DNA of 64,000 nt, taken from assembly GCF_025997855.1 (NCBI RefSeq), contig NZ_AP026560.1, forward strand, positions 1,762,001 to 1,826,000, in the 5' to 3' direction. Shown here in pieces: positions 46,833 to 60,695 of the stretch. Under the pieces are notes generated by a model. That model was not told where the DNA came from. It did no database searches and saw nothing but the letters and a program-made list of their open reading frames with translations. A program made the translations under genes and the position numbers. This DNA comes from Deinococcus aetherius (GTDB lineage Bacteria; Deinococcota; Deinococci; Deinococcales; Deinococcaceae). Each line of letters begins with the position of its first letter. The first letter of the stretch is position 1.

Positions 46833-46994
46833 TGGGGGTTCTCCTGTTGGACGTGCCGGAAAGGGGCGGGATCAAAGGCGGGGTGCTGAAAAGAAGGCGT
46901 CCGGGGATGCTCACCGGGCCGCCCGCAGTGTAGCAGCGCCCCTCCTTGTCCGCCCCGCTAACCAACCCCCCTCCCCCGCTGGGGGCGGCGCGGG

Positions 46995-47000
46995 TAACGT
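46995..47000 (+). promoter_or_regulatory. -10 element (TAACGT) of leaderless aminotransferase gene
   Basis: TAACGT ends six bases before ATG 47007. Confidence 0.5.
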
Positions 47001-47006
47001 GGGGGC

Positions 47007-48299
<1,293 letters not shown>

Positions 48300-48393
48300 A
48301 CGGCGACCTGTCCCGCCCGGCTCCTCTGGACGATGAGCGAAAGGCTCCCCCCGGACGCTTGATTTCCCCCCCCGGGGCACCGACCATATTCTC

Positions 48394-48900
48394 ATGCCCA
48401 CCCGTTACTCCGGCTCGGCCGAGGAGCGCGCCGCGCTGGACGCGTATATCAAATTATGGCGAGCGGCCCACGCCGTCGAGATGGCCGCCAACCGCCACCT
48501 GGGCGACCACGGGCTGACGATCAGCCAGTTCGGGGTGATCGAGGCGCTCTACCACCTGGGGCCGCTGAGCCAGCGCCAGCTCGCCGAGAAGATCCTGCGC
48601 TCCAGCGGCAACCTCACGATGGTGATCGACAACCTGGAGCGCGACGGCCTGGTGCGCCGCGAGCGCGACCTCCAGGACCGCCGCGTGATGAACGTCTTCC
48701 TCACCGACTCGGGCGAGGCCCTGGTGGACCGCGTGCTGCCCGCCCACGTGCGCGGCATCCGCCGGGTCTTCCAGGTGCTCGACCCCGCCGAGATGGCCCA
48801 GCTCACCGAGCTGACCCGCAAGCTCGGCCTGGCAGTGATGGAGAGAGAACGCGAGGAGGAACGGCTCGCCTTCCGGGCCCGGGCGCGCGTGGACGGGTAA
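48394..48900 (+). CDS. MarR family transcriptional regulator
   Basis: The 168-residue protein has the MarR winged helix (about residues 45-110: ISQFGVIEALYHLGPLSQRQLAEKIL and NLTMVIDNLERDGLVRRERD, landmarks only) and dimerising N- and C-terminal helices. Its closest functional setting is MhqR of Bacillus, which represses quinone-detoxifying dioxygenases and a carboxylesterase. Here the next gene, 52 bases downstream, encodes exactly such a fusion. Regulation of that gene and itself is inferred. The C-terminal tail is Arg-rich. Confidence 0.9.
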   Translation: MPTRYSGSAEERAALDAYIKLWRAAHAVEMAANRHLGDHGLTISQFGVIEALYHLGPLSQRQLAEKILRSSGNLTMVIDNLERDGLVRRERDLQDRRVMNVFLTDSGEALVDRVLPAHVRGIRRVFQVLDPAEMAQLTELTRKLGLAVMEREREEERLAFRARARVDG

Positions 48901-48940
48901 GGCCCCGGCCAACCACACGCCCATTCGTTTAACATCGAGC

Positions 48941-48946
48941 TACCAT
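48941..48946 (+). promoter_or_regulatory. -10 element (TACCAT) of leaderless dioxygenase-esterase gene
   Basis: TACCAT ends six bases before ATG 48953. The gene thus has its own promoter between the MarR gene and itself. Confidence 0.6.
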
Positions 48947-48952
48947 GGTGCC

Positions 48953-50605
<1,653 letters not shown>

Positions 50606-50721
50606 GGAATGGGCGGACAGGTCTGGAAAAACTACGGCCCCGGTCCACCCCCGATCCTCCCAGGCTGCCGACAAGGTGGCCGGGGCTCCGGATCACGCGG
50701 AACTCCACATCTCGCGCCACC

Positions 50722-50727
50722 TATAAT
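50722..50727 (+). promoter_or_regulatory. Consensus -10 (TATAAT) upstream of the M16 peptidase gene
   Basis: TATAAT is a perfect -10 hexamer 95 bases before ATG 50822; no strong -35 is seen 17 bases upstream. The transcript would carry a leader of about 85 bases with an AGAGG ribosome site, unlike the leaderless genes around it. Confidence 0.6.
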
Positions 50728-50821
50728 CCGGGCACACCCACACGTCCACGGCAGGCGCCCCCAAGGGCGGAACGTGGTCTGGCCTTTGTTCGCACCCTCG
50801 CCCTATTCCCAGAGGTTCGAG

Positions 50822-53626
50822 ATGATGAAACGCTCGCTGGCGGCGCTCCTCCTGCTCTCCACCCTCTCCCTCGGCGCGGCGCAGAGTGTCGCCGCCGAGC
50901 AGTACCGGCTGCCCAACGGCCTGAACGTGGTGCTCCACGTGGACAGGACCCTGCCGGTGGCGTCGGTGAACGTCTGGTACCGGGTGGGCAGCAAGGACGA
51001 GGTGGCGGGCCGCTCGGGCTTCGCGCACCTCTTCGAACACCTGATGTTCATGGGGACTAAGCGTGCCCCCAACTTCGACGACATCATGGAGGCGGGCGGC
51101 GGCAGCAACAACGCGAGCACCTCGCGCGACCGCACGAACTACTACTCCAGCGGCCCGAGTTCCTTCCTGCCCACGCTGCTGTGGCTGGAGGCGGACCGGA
51201 TGGAGGCCCTGGGCGCGAGCATGACCCAGGAAAAGCTGGGCCTCCAGCGCGACGTGGTGAAAAACGAGCGCCGCCAGCGGTACGAGAACGCCCCCTACGG
51301 CCTGGTGCCCGAGACGCTGAGCCGCCTGCTCTACCCCCAGGGCCACCCCTACTACCAGATTCCCATCGGGACCACCCAGGACATCGACGCGGCCACCGTC
51401 AACGACGTGAGGAGCTTCTTCCAGACGTACTACGTGCCGAGCAACGCCTCCCTGGTGGTGGCGGGCGACTTCGACCCGGCGGTGGTCAAGCCCCTGATCG
51501 CGCGGCTGTTCGGCGACCTGCCGGGCGGCCAGCCGGTCGTGCGCAAGCCCGTGCCCCCCGTCAACTTCCAGGGGGTGAAACGCTCCACCCTCACCGACCG
51601 CGTGCAGGCCGCCAAGACCGTGATGGCGTGGCACAGTCCGGCGATCATGGGGCCCGGCGACGCGGAACTCGACCTCGCCTCCCTGCTGCTCTCGGACGGC
51701 GTGACGAGCCGCCTGTACCAGAAACTGGTGGCCGAGACGGGGCTGGCGTCCGATGTCAGCGCCTACCAGCAGTCGCAACTGCTCGGCTCGGTCTTCGTGA
51801 TCGAGGCGACCCTCGCGCCCGGGAAGAGTCAGGACGCCCTGGAGGCGGCCATCGACGAGGTGCTGCGCGACTTCAGCGCAAGGCCCGTGGACGCCGCCGA
51901 ACTGAGGCGGCAGGTGGAGAAGTACGAGTTCGCCACGCTGAGTTCCCTGCAAGCGGTGGAGGACAAGGCGGATTCGCTGAACGCCTACGCCTTCTACTTC
52001 GGGCAGCCGGACGGTTTCAAGCGTGACCTCGACCGTTACCGTAACGCGACCCCGGAGAGCGTGCGCGCGACGGTGGCCCGGGTCCTCAACCCGCAAAACC
52101 GCGTGATCCTGCGGGTGGTGCCCCAGACCCAGGCGGCGCAGGGTCAGGCGCAGCAGAGCGCACCTCAGGCTCAGGCCACTCAAGCCGCGTCCCAGCCTCC
52201 CCAGGCCCCGACTCAGGCCCAGGTGCCCCAGGCGCCACCCACCCCGCCCCAGACCCTGCGGAGCGGCGTCAACCCGCGCGACCAGCGCCCGGCGGACCTT
52301 GCGCCGCGTGCCTTCACCCCGCCCGCCCCCACCGAGTTCACCCTCTCCAACGGCGTCAAGGTGCAGTACTGGCAGCGCGGGACAGTGCCCCTGGTGAGCA
52401 TCCAGACGGTCGTACGCGGCGGGAGCGAACTCGACACGCCCGCGACGGCGGGCCGCGCCGCGACGCTCGCGGACATGCTCGACGAGGGCGCGGGCAACCT
52501 CGACGCGCGGGGCTTCCAGAGTGCCCTCGATCAACTCGGGGCGCAGTTCGGGGCGAGCGCGGCCCGCCGGTACACGACGGCGAGCCTGTCGGTGACGGCC
52601 GAGAACCTCGCGCCCGCGCTGCGGCTGTACGCCGACGCCCTGACCCGCCCCCGCCTCGACGAGGCCGAGTTCGCCCGGGTGCAGCGGGTGAACGTGCAGG
52701 CCCTGGAGCGGGCGCGCGACAATCCGGGCACCGTGGCGAGCATCGTCTCGCAGCGCGAGTTCTTCGGGCAAAACCACCCCTACGGGCGGCCCCTGAGCGG
52801 CTACGCGAACACGGTGGGCAACTTGAAGCTGGCCGACCTGAGGGCCCTGCACACCCGCCTCTTCCAGCCACAGAACGCGGCCATCTTCGCGGCGGGCAGC
52901 CTGAGCCCCGAGGAGTTCAAGGCAAGCCTCGAACAGGCCCTCGGCACCTGGAAGAACACCGGCTCCGCCTACACCTCGCCCACCTATCCGGCCCCCGCCA
53001 ACAGGGCACTGCGGGTGCTCGTGGTGGACAAGCCGGGCGCTCCCCAGACGGTCGTGCGCTTCGTGATGCCCGCGCCGCCCGTTCAGGACGCGCGCAGTAA
53101 CGCCCTGAGGAGTCTCAACACCCTGCTGGGCGGCAGCTTCACCAGCCGCCTTCAGCAGAACCTGCGGGAGGACAAGGGCTACACCTACGGGGCGGGCAGC
53201 GGCCTGCTTCAGGATGTGGGCACCGGCTACCTCGTCACCACCGCCAACGTCGAGACGGGCGTCACCGGCCCCGCCGTGCGGGAGTTCCTGAACGAATTCA
53301 CCCGCCTGCGCCAGGGCGACGTGACCGCCGACGAGGCCGCCAAGACGGCCGCCACCCGCCGGGCAGACACGGTCGCCTCGCTCGGCACGCTGGAGGGGCT
53401 GGTGAGTACGGCGGCGGGGCTGTACGCGCAGGGCAAGCCCTTCTCGGCCCTGGGGCAGGAGCTGGAGCAACTCGGGCGCTTCGGGGCCGCCGACCTCAAC
53501 CGCCTCGCCCCGGCGGCCCTCCCCTACGAGCAGGGCGTGCTCGTCCTCGTCGGGGACCGCGCCAAGATCGTGCCGCAATTGCAGGGACTCGGCCTGCCCG
53601 CGCCGGTCGAGGTGAAGTTCGACTGA
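50822..53626 (+). CDS. Secreted M16 family zinc peptidase with two M16 halves
   Basis: The 934-residue protein has a Sec signal peptide (about residues 1-23, ending SLGAAQ). The N-terminal M16 half has the inverted zinc motif HLFEH (about residues 76-80) and a distal Glu in KNERRQRYENAPYG. A Gln/Ala/Pro linker lies at about 440-490. The C-terminal M16 half (about 500-934) lacks HxxEH (ATLADMLDEGAGNL at that place), but keeps the LREDKGYTYGAGSG substrate-binding R/Y motif. One active and one inactive half is the normal M16B pairing, here fused. It acts outside the cytoplasm. Confidence 0.93.
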   Translation: MMKRSLAALLLLSTLSLGAAQSVAAEQYRLPNGLNVVLHVDRTLPVASVNVWYRVGSKDEVAGRSGFAHLFEHLMFMGTKRAPNFDDIMEAGGGSNNASTSRDRTNYYSSGPSSFLPTLLWLEADRMEALGASMTQEKLGLQRDVVKNERRQRYENAPYGLVPETLSRLLYPQGHPYYQIPIGTTQDIDAATVNDVRSFFQTYYVPSNASLVVAGDFDPAVVKPLIARLFGDLPGGQPVVRKPVPPVNFQGVKRSTLTDRVQAAKTVMAWHSPAIMGPGDAELDLASLLLSDGVTSRLYQKLVAETGLASDVSAYQQSQLLGSVFVIEATLAPGKSQDALEAAIDEVLRDFSARPVDAAELRRQVEKYEFATLSSLQAVEDKADSLNAYAFYFGQPDGFKRDLDRYRNATPESVRATVARVLNPQNRVILRVVPQTQAAQGQAQQSAPQAQATQAASQPPQAPTQAQVPQAPPTPPQTLRSGVNPRDQRPADLAPRAFTPPAPTEFTLSNGVKVQYWQRGTVPLVSIQTVVRGGSELDTPATAGRAATLADMLDEGAGNLDARGFQSALDQLGAQFGASAARRYTTASLSVTAENLAPALRLYADALTRPRLDEAEFARVQRVNVQALERARDNPGTVASIVSQREFFGQNHPYGRPLSGYANTVGNLKLADLRALHTRLFQPQNAAIFAAGSLSPEEFKASLEQALGTWKNTGSAYTSPTYPAPANRALRVLVVDKPGAPQTVVRFVMPAPPVQDARSNALRSLNTLLGGSFTSRLQQNLREDKGYTYGAGSGLLQDVGTGYLVTTANVETGVTGPAVREFLNEFTRLRQGDVTADEAAKTAATRRADTVASLGTLEGLVSTAAGLYAQGKPFSALGQELEQLGRFGAADLNRLAPAALPYEQGVLVLVGDRAKIVPQLQGLGLPAPVEVKFD

Positions 53627-53681
53627 GACTGGGGCCGTCTGGTGCTTCCCGGCCAAGCGTCTGACGAGTGAAAAGGGGCTC

Positions 53682-53733
53682 TCCAAGTGAAGCGCAGCGT
53701 CTCGCTTTGGTCACGAGACGCTGCGCTTCGTTG
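53682..53733. terminator. Long perfect hairpin between convergent genes
   Basis: GAAGCGCAGCGTCTCG (53689-53704) pairs exactly with 53714-53729 around a 9-base loop, and TCCAA/TTGGA extends the stem beyond a small internal mismatch. It lies between the M16 peptidase and an SDR gene read towards it. No U-tract is present; a bidirectional terminator or mRNA stabiliser is likely. Confidence 0.6.
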
Positions 53734-53775
53734 GACACGGCAAGCACGATCACGACGCGCCCCTGTGGGCCCGCC

Positions 53776-54495
53776 TTACTTCTGCGGCGGCCTGCTCGGG
53801 CGCACCTCGATCCGGCTGGGAAGGGTCCGGGCGGGCATCTCCAGCAGGTCGAGGGTGAGCTGGGCGATGTCTTCCGGCTGGATCTTCCAGGCGTCGGCCT
53901 CGCTCGGCGTGTGCCCGGCGAAGTGGGTGGCGACGCTGCCAGGCATGATCTGGGTGACCTTGATGTCGTGCTGGCGCAGGTCGAGGGTCAGGACCTCGGA
54001 GAGGCCGTTGAGACCGAATTTGCTCGCGTTGTATGCCCCGCCGCCCGCGAAGGGGTTGCGTCCCGCGAGGCTGGAGAGCGTGAAGATGTACCCGCCGCGC
54101 GCCTTGAGAGCCGGGATGGCGGCCTTGACCGTGTAGAAGGCGCCGCTTAGGTTGGTGTCGATCACGTCCTGCCACTGCTGGACGGTCAGGTCGGCGACGT
54201 TGGCGAAGTGCCCGACGCCCGCGTTCACGAACAGCACGTCGAGACCGCCGAAAGCCTCGACATGGGCGTCCACCTCACGCTGGAGCGCCTGAGGATCGCG
54301 CACGTCGCACACCACCCCCCGGGCACCCTGGCCGATGCTCCGGGCGGCGGCCTCGACCTCGTCCTGGTTGCGGCTGGTGAGGGTCACCCCGTACCCCGCC
54401 ACCGCAAGTGAGCGCGCGACCGCGAGGCCGATACCCTTGCTCGCTCCCGTCACGAACGCGCTTTTTGCCATCGCTCCCGAACCATTCTGCGTCAT
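53776..54495 (-). CDS. Short-chain dehydrogenase/reductase
   Basis: The 239-residue SDR has TGASKGIGLAVARSLAVAG (about residues 16-34), VNAGVGHFANV, catalytic Ser in TLSSLAGRNPF and Y-x-x-x-K in GGAYNASKFGLNG (about 158-170). A proline-rich C-terminal tail ends PSRPPQK. TAGCGT ends six bases before ATG 54495. An internal ATG at 54471 with GGGAG is an alternative start. The substrate is unknown. Confidence 0.9.
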   Translation of the reverse strand: MTQNGSGAMAKSAFVTGASKGIGLAVARSLAVAGYGVTLTSRNQDEVEAAARSIGQGARGVVCDVRDPQALQREVDAHVEAFGGLDVLFVNAGVGHFANVADLTVQQWQDVIDTNLSGAFYTVKAAIPALKARGGYIFTLSSLAGRNPFAGGGAYNASKFGLNGLSEVLTLDLRQHDIKVTQIMPGSVATHFAGHTPSEADAWKIQPEDIAQLTLDLLEMPARTLPSRIEVRPSRPPQK

Positions 54496-54501
54496 CCGGG
54501 A

Positions 54502-54507
54502 ACGCTA
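54502..54507 (-). promoter_or_regulatory. -10 element (TAGCGT) of SDR gene
   Basis: TAGCGT on the minus strand ends six bases before ATG 54495. Confidence 0.5.
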
Positions 54508-54523
54508 ACACGCCCCGAGCTAG

Positions 54524-54572
54524 GGACGGGGGCAGGTGAAGGGGCCCTCAACCCCCGCGCCTGCCCCCGTCC
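54524..54572 (-). terminator. 13-bp hairpin after the small membrane protein gene
   Basis: GGACGGGGGCAGG (54524-54536) and CCTGCCCCCGTCC (54560-54572) pair perfectly, and inner GGGG/CCCC extend the stem. It begins directly after the stop codon of the 54573-54809 gene. No clear U-tract is seen. Confidence 0.6.
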
Positions 54573-54809
54573 TCAGGAGCCGAGGAAGGGTTGCGCCTCC
54601 GGGTCGCCGGAGTGGCGGCGCACCGAGTCGAGCGCCACCGCCAGCACGGAGATCACCAGCACCAGCCCGAACGTAACGAGGGCCAGTTCCAGCCCCCCGC
54701 CGAGCACAAAGGCCACCAGCCCCAGCAGCAGGGCCAGCGGCACGATCCAGTAGGCCCGTTTACGTACGCTGACATAGGCGCAGTACCGAAGGTGAGCCGC
54801 TCTGTTCAT
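54573..54809 (-). CDS. Small two-helix membrane protein
   Basis: From ATG 54809, which has a strong GGAGGGG site six bases upstream, the protein has 78 residues. Two hydrophobic helices (about residues 21-38 and 42-60) make a hairpin; the N-terminus carries Arg/Tyr residues (AAHLRYCAYVSVRKRAYW) and the C-terminus is short and acidic. The upstream region is AT-rich with a CATAAT box. The family is unknown. Confidence 0.7.
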   Translation of the reverse strand: MNRAAHLRYCAYVSVRKRAYWIVPLALLLGLVAFVLGGGLELALVTFGLVLVISVLAVALDSVRRHSGDPEAQPFLGS

Positions 54810-54901
54810 CTCTGTCCCCTCCATATCGTTTCTTAATTATGAGGGGACTTTGTGAGAAATTCGTCATATCGCCCACCCTCGGCCTGAGGACACGGGGGCC
54901 T

Positions 54902-55393
54902 CTAGGGCAGTCGCTTGGCGAGTTCGCCGTACACGTAGTTGGCGGCCTCCGCCTGGTACTGCCAGAGGGTGAGCAGGCCGAAAGTTTCGTTGAGGCTGAC
55001 GCGCTCACCGCCCGGCAGGTCGAAGTCGAGGCGGGCGTTCAGCTTGGCCCAGGGCACCAGGGCGCCCGGCGCGACGAGGACGGGCGTGACCCGGATGGCC
55101 CCCGGGGTCCCGGAATCGGCAGCAACGGTGGCCCCGGGGTAGCGCCGCTTGATAGCGCTTCCCGAGTCGCGCTGCATGGCCCCCAAGATTCCGGCGCGCT
55201 GCTCGGGGTTCAAGATGTTCGGGTTGCCCTCGATGCGCGGGTCGAGAATCACGTAGGTGGCGGTGCCCAGCGTCCGGGCGTTCCAGGCGGAGGCGGGCGG
55301 AGTCGGGGCAGCTCCGGCAAGGGCGGCGGTCAACCCCGTCAGGGTGCCGAGGGCGAGGAAGGTCAGGCCTGGGTGGCGGGCGGTCACAGTCAT
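54902..55393 (-). CDS. Secreted protein of unknown function
   Basis: From ATG 55393 the 163-residue product has a signal peptide (HPGLTFLALGTLTGLTAALA, cleaved near AGA). The mature part contains WNARTLGTATYVILDPRIEG, IKRRYPGATVAA and VLVAPGALVPWAKL, ending NYVYGELAKRLP. It resembles periplasmic DUF-type proteins of Deinococcus but I cannot name the family. It is divergent from mazG across about 130 bp. Confidence 0.65.
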   Translation of the reverse strand: MTVTARHPGLTFLALGTLTGLTAALAGAAPTPPASAWNARTLGTATYVILDPRIEGNPNILNPEQRAGILGAMQRDSGSAIKRRYPGATVAADSGTPGAIRVTPVLVAPGALVPWAKLNARLDFDLPGGERVSLNETFGLLTLWQYQAEAANYVYGELAKRLP

Positions 55394-55510
55394 GCCGAAC
55401 AGTGCAGCACACCACGGCTGACGCACCATGAATCCGCCGTGAGCGGGGCGGCGGCCCTCCACCCGTGCGGAAAGGTCGCCGCCGCCCCGCACCCTTCGCG
55501 CGATTCGCCC

Positions 55511-55516
55511 TAGCAT
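55511..55516 (+). promoter_or_regulatory. -10-like element (TAGCAT) upstream of mazG
   Basis: TAGCAT ends five bases before ATG 55522, one base closer than in most leaderless genes here; no ribosome site is seen. Confidence 0.45.
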
Positions 55517-55521
55517 GGGCC

Positions 55522-56171
55522 ATGCAAGAGCTGCTGCTGACCCTGCGCCGACTGCGGGCCCCCGACGGTTGCCCTTGGGACCGCGAACAAACCCACGAGT
55601 CCCTGCGCCCCTACCTGCTGGAGGAGGCCGCCGAGGCAGTGGACGCCGTGCCAGAGGGCGGGGAGGCCCTTGCCGGGGAACTCGGGGACGTGCTCCTTCA
55701 GGTCGCCTTCCATTCGGTGATCGCTGAGGAGGCGGGGGGCTTCACGTACGCGGACATCGAGAGGCTGATCGTGGAGAAGCTCGTGCGGCGCCACCCGCAC
55801 GTCTTCGGGGAGGTGGAGGTCTCGGGTTCGGACGAGGTCGTGACGAACTGGCAGGCGATCAAGGCCGCCGAGCGCGGGGGCAGGCCCCGCAGCGCCGCCG
55901 AGCGGGTGCCCGCCGCGCTGGGAGCCCTCGCCCGCGAGACGCAGGCCCAGAAGCTCGCTGGGCGCGCGAAGGGGAACCGGGCCGGGGTGCGGGAGGCCCT
56001 GGACGCCGCCTCCGACACCGCCGAGGGCGTCGCGGACGTGCTCGCGGCGGTCGTCGCCTGGGCGCGCGGGCAGGGCGTGGACGCGGAGGTCGCCCTGCGC
56101 GAGCGGACGCACGGGGTCCTCACGGCGCTGCCCGACCCCGAGAGCCCCAAGCAGGCCGTGCAGGCGGGCGC

Positions 56172-56175
<4 letters not shown>
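55522..56175 (+). CDS. mazG: Nucleoside triphosphate pyrophosphohydrolase
   Basis: MazG cleaves NTPs to NMP and pyrophosphate, a housekeeping function. The 217-residue protein begins with [21 protein letters not shown], has the metal motif in [12 protein letters not shown] (EExxE, about residues 34-42) and [14 protein letters not shown] (about 53-66). The second MazG-like half is partial and degenerate. The final GTG/TGA region overlaps the Nudix gene by four bases. Confidence 0.94.
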
Positions 56176-56793
<618 letters not shown>

Positions 56794-56795
<2 letters not shown>

Positions 56796-56831
56796 AAACC
56801 AGAAGCCCCCACCACGGGGGTGAGGGCCTCT
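56794..56831 (-). terminator. Terminator of the PEGA-protein gene
   Basis: On the minus strand a stem of AGAGGCCC to GGGGCTTCT type with two mismatches is followed by GGTTTTT. It lies 16 bases after the PEGA gene stop and abuts the convergent Nudix stop, so it may serve both. Confidence 0.65.
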
Positions 56832-56846
56832 GTGACTCGGCTGGGT

Positions 56847-57869
<1,023 letters not shown>

Positions 57870-58157
57870 GGGTACCTCCGAGAAGAAGCCTACGGGGAGC
57901 AACTTGACGGGCCATGAGCGGGCCAGCGCGGAACGTTAATAGGGGTTCAGCCCACCGTCAGGAAGGTGACCCCCGTCTGACACGGCATTTTTCACATCCC
58001 AGGAGCGGAGCCGAGTTCGCCAGCATGAAGGTCGAGCCCGGTGGACGCTCACAGGAATTGAACAGAGTATTCCCCCGGGACGCCACACCTCCCCTCCCTC
58101 TCCTCTTTTCGGGCTGGGGGGCACAGGCAGAACACGGACACCCGCCGTGGTGATCCG

Positions 58158-59330
<1,173 letters not shown>

Positions 59331-59465
59331 GTTCCGGGGAGGATAACAGAGGGGCCCGGGGCGCCCGGAGGACGTGGCAGCGGATTCCCGTGCATTCGAC
59401 GAAAGGAAGCGAGGCGAAGCGTCGGCAGGACGGCGGAGCCCGGCCTTTCGCGACTCCACTTGTCA

Positions 59466-59499
59466 GGGGGACGGGCAAGGGGACGGGCAGGGGGACGGG
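59466..59499. repeat. Three tandem copies of a 12-bp G-rich unit
   Basis: GGGGACGGGCAA-type units occur three times with small changes (GGGGACGGGCAG, GGGGGACGGG). They lie between the permease start and the 3D-domain gene end. No coding role is seen; slippage or G-quadruplex formation is possible. Confidence 0.4.
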
Positions 59500-59534
59500 T
59501 TGTCTTACACCGAGGATTCCAGCCCAAAGACGGA

Positions 59535-59565
59535 GCGTGGGCTGTGCCCCCCGGGCCGCCCACGC
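59535..59565 (-). terminator. Hairpin after the 3D-domain gene
   Basis: GCGTGGGC and GCCCACGC pair around a C/G-rich loop, 25 bases after the stop of the 59590-60279 gene. TCCGTCTTT follows on the minus strand, so it is a moderate terminator candidate. Confidence 0.5.
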
Positions 59566-59589
59566 ACTTCTGTTCTGATCGTCCTGTGC

Positions 59590-60279
59590 TCAGCGCACGG
59601 CGGTGACGCGCACCTGGCGGGCGCCGAAGCGGATCGCCTGGCTGCGGCTGGGCATCCAGATGTCGATGCTGTTCGTCTTGCGGGCGGCCATCGTGTCCTC
59701 CACGCTGAAGACCTGGCCGCGCAGCAAGTTTCCCGTCCTCCCGCTGACGTCCTCGATGGTGACCTTGCTGCCGTAGGGGAAGACGCGCAGCAGATCGCGG
59801 CTGAGTGCCACCACACCGTTGCGAACCCGGGTGCCCGTCGCCGTGATGAAGGGCGTGCTGTCGGTCTGGCCGGGCGTGCTGTTGTACGCCGTCGCCCGCG
59901 CGATCACGCTGCGGCCGGTGCGCGTCGTGCCGCGAGCCACCCCTGCCTCGGCCGCCTGGATCGCCCGGGCGCGTGCCTGCGCCGCCTGGGTAGCCTGAGC
60001 TTGGGCACGGCTCACCTCCGCCTCCCGGACCTGGGTGGCGGAGGGCCGGGCGGGTGCCGATTGCGCACGGACGCTCCGGACGGGAACGAACGGGGCCGGG
60101 GCGGCGGCCTGCGGCGCCGAAGCCTGCGGGACGGGCCGCGCGGCGGGGAGGGCGGGCGTCAGGGCGTCACGGACCGCCGCCTCGGCGAAGGAGGCGGCAG
60201 GAAGGGCGGGGGTGGCACCGGCGACGCCGAACACGCCGAGAAGAACAACGGGCATCCAGCGGTTGAAGTGTTGAGGCAT
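59590..60279 (-). CDS. Secreted 3D-domain protein
   Basis: The 229-residue product has a signal peptide (VVLLGVFGVAGATPALPA, about residues 11-28) and an Ala/Gln/Pro-rich linker (about 30-125). The C-terminal 3D domain (about 125-229) has ATAYNSTPGQTDS, GVVALSRDLLRVFPYGSKVTIEDV and the final pair in FSVEDTMAARKTNSIDIWM. The 3D fold occurs in peptidoglycan-active proteins such as MltA/YabE-type enzymes, so cell-wall action is plausible. Confidence 0.87.
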   Translation of the reverse strand: MPQHFNRWMPVVLLGVFGVAGATPALPAASFAEAAVRDALTPALPAARPVPQASAPQAAAPAPFVPVRSVRAQSAPARPSATQVREAEVSRAQAQATQAAQARARAIQAAEAGVARGTTRTGRSVIARATAYNSTPGQTDSTPFITATGTRVRNGVVALSRDLLRVFPYGSKVTIEDVSGRTGNLLRGQVFSVEDTMAARKTNSIDIWMPSRSQAIRFGARQVRVTAVR

Positions 60280-60339
60280 GAGTCTCCTGCGAACGTCCCT
60301 CTCGGCACGTCCGTTCGTGGTTGGGTGAGTTGAATCCCG

Positions 60340-60545
60340 GCCCCTCAGGCCGCTTCTCTCTAACTGAGATTAAGAGGAGGTCTTAAGCGAATTATTGGAA
60401 GAAACGACTTCCTCCCTCATTTAAGAATCCGGGTTTGGAGAGGCGATCATGACAGAGACACTGATTTCGCAGCTCTGGACGACCAAAGAGAAATGAGTAG
60501 AATTCTAATGCTCTCATTTATTTTCTCATCATAGGAGGATGGCTG
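60340..60545. other. AT-rich intergenic island with a possible 15-codon frame
   Basis: This part of the 60280-60695 gap is markedly richer in A and T than anything around it. It contains GGAGAGG five bases before ATG 60449 and the frame MTETLISQLWTTKEK ending at TGA 60496. An AGGAGG at 60533-60538 is followed at once by ATG 60539, too close for a ribosome site. A regulatory RNA, a small peptide or imported DNA are all possible; nothing proves any of them. Confidence 0.4.
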
Positions 60546-60590
60546 CGGGGCGAGTTGAGATGTCGGAGGGTTACACAGGACTAAGAAGAA

Positions 60591-60622
60591 CCAGGAAGCG
60601 TACTTTTGCTTACGCTTCCTGG
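60591..60622 (-). terminator. Terminator of the division/cell-wall operon segment
   Basis: CCAGGAAGCGTA and TACGCTTCCTGG pair perfectly (12 bp) around an 8-base loop. On the minus strand TTCTTCTT follows. It lies 74 bases after the ftsI stop and probably ends the mraZ-ftsI transcript. Confidence 0.7.
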
Positions 60623-60695
60623 CCTGATAAGACTCTCGGAGTTTGTCTCCCCCCCGGTAACGCCGGGTCATCCTCGGCAACCTCTAATTCTTCTC

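Noticed and set aside
50822..53626. Loss of the zinc motif in the second M16 half as a sign of decay
   Set aside because: One active and one inactive half is the usual M16B arrangement.
50693..53686. A 997-codon open frame opposite the M16 peptidase
   Set aside because: It mirrors the codon bias of the peptidase gene and contains no recognisable motif.
60447..60680. A 77-codon minus-strand frame in the AT-rich gap
   Set aside because: It crosses the ftsI terminator hairpin, has no ribosome site and shows no domain.
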